Positions 15,623 to 15,674 of a stretch of DNA of 15,674 bases are shown piece after piece. The notes beneath the pieces were generated by a model. That model was not told where the DNA came from, ran no database searches, and saw only the letters and a program-made list of their open reading frames with translations. The position numbers and the translations under genes were made by a program. The DNA is taken from the NCBI GenBank assembly GCA_040877875.1, contig JBBDNC010000145.1:1-15674 (forward strand). Direction: 5' to 3'. Every line of letters begins with the position of its first letter. Position 1 is the first letter of the stretch. Source of the stretch: JBBDNC01 sp040877875. GTDB lineage: Bacteria; Bacteroidota; Rhodothermia; Balneolales; Balneolaceae.

Positions 15623-15674
15623 AAAGGCAAAACGCAGAACGCAAAATTTATTCTTCTCACTTCTCACTCTTTAC

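Noticed and set aside
1..15674. Defence system, phage, integrase, or RNA genes
   Set aside because: No nuclease, helicase, recombinase, transposase, tRNA or rRNA pattern was seen in either strand.

Overview
The window looks like a chromosomal segment of a Bacteroidota-type bacterium. This rests on three things: weak or absent Shine-Dalgarno sequences, one clean match to the Bacteroidota promoter pattern (TTG, 19 bp, TAnnTTTG) ahead of the SMP-30 gene, and a very large FG-GAP/ASPIC lipoprotein of a kind typical of that phylum. A Balneolales/Rhodothermia-like host is a guess.

Left part (1-6479): molybdenum hydroxylase module. On the minus strand a tightly coupled operon reads cysteine desulfurase (3161-2004), XdhC (2007-856) and a MocA-type molybdopterin nucleotidyltransferase (859-254), with 4-base overlaps at both junctions. 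At the left edge, on the same strand, are the first 16 codons of what looks like moaD (50-1). Facing away on the plus strand are a [2Fe-2S] subunit (3813-4271) and a Tat-signal molybdopterin subunit (4275-6479) of the isoquinoline 1-oxidoreductase (IorAB) type. The minus-strand genes would supply, sulfurate and cytidylylate the cofactor that the plus-strand enzyme needs. The gaps here hold two related short inverted-repeat elements (103-239 and 3501-3705) and a 42-bp sequence repeated with one mismatch ahead of moaD and ahead of the desulfurase operon.

Middle (6480-7022): gene remains. An 85-codon open frame without an ATG is 45% identical over 56 ungapped residues to the neighbouring molybdopterin subunit, so it is a decayed paralogue.

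Right part (7023-15622): four plus-strand genes. They are a giant lipoprotein made of two successive FG-GAP plus ASPIC/UnbV modules, an SMP-30/gluconolactonase-like lipoprotein with its own promoter, adenine deaminase, and a group II PLP-dependent decarboxylase 31 bases behind it. Between SMP-30 and adenine deaminase lies a 494-base gap with the C-terminal scrap of an NHL-repeat protein. I see no tRNA, rRNA, CRISPR array, transposase gene or defence system. The most interesting material is in the intergenic regions: the repeat pair, the shared upstream sequence, and the two gene remnants.
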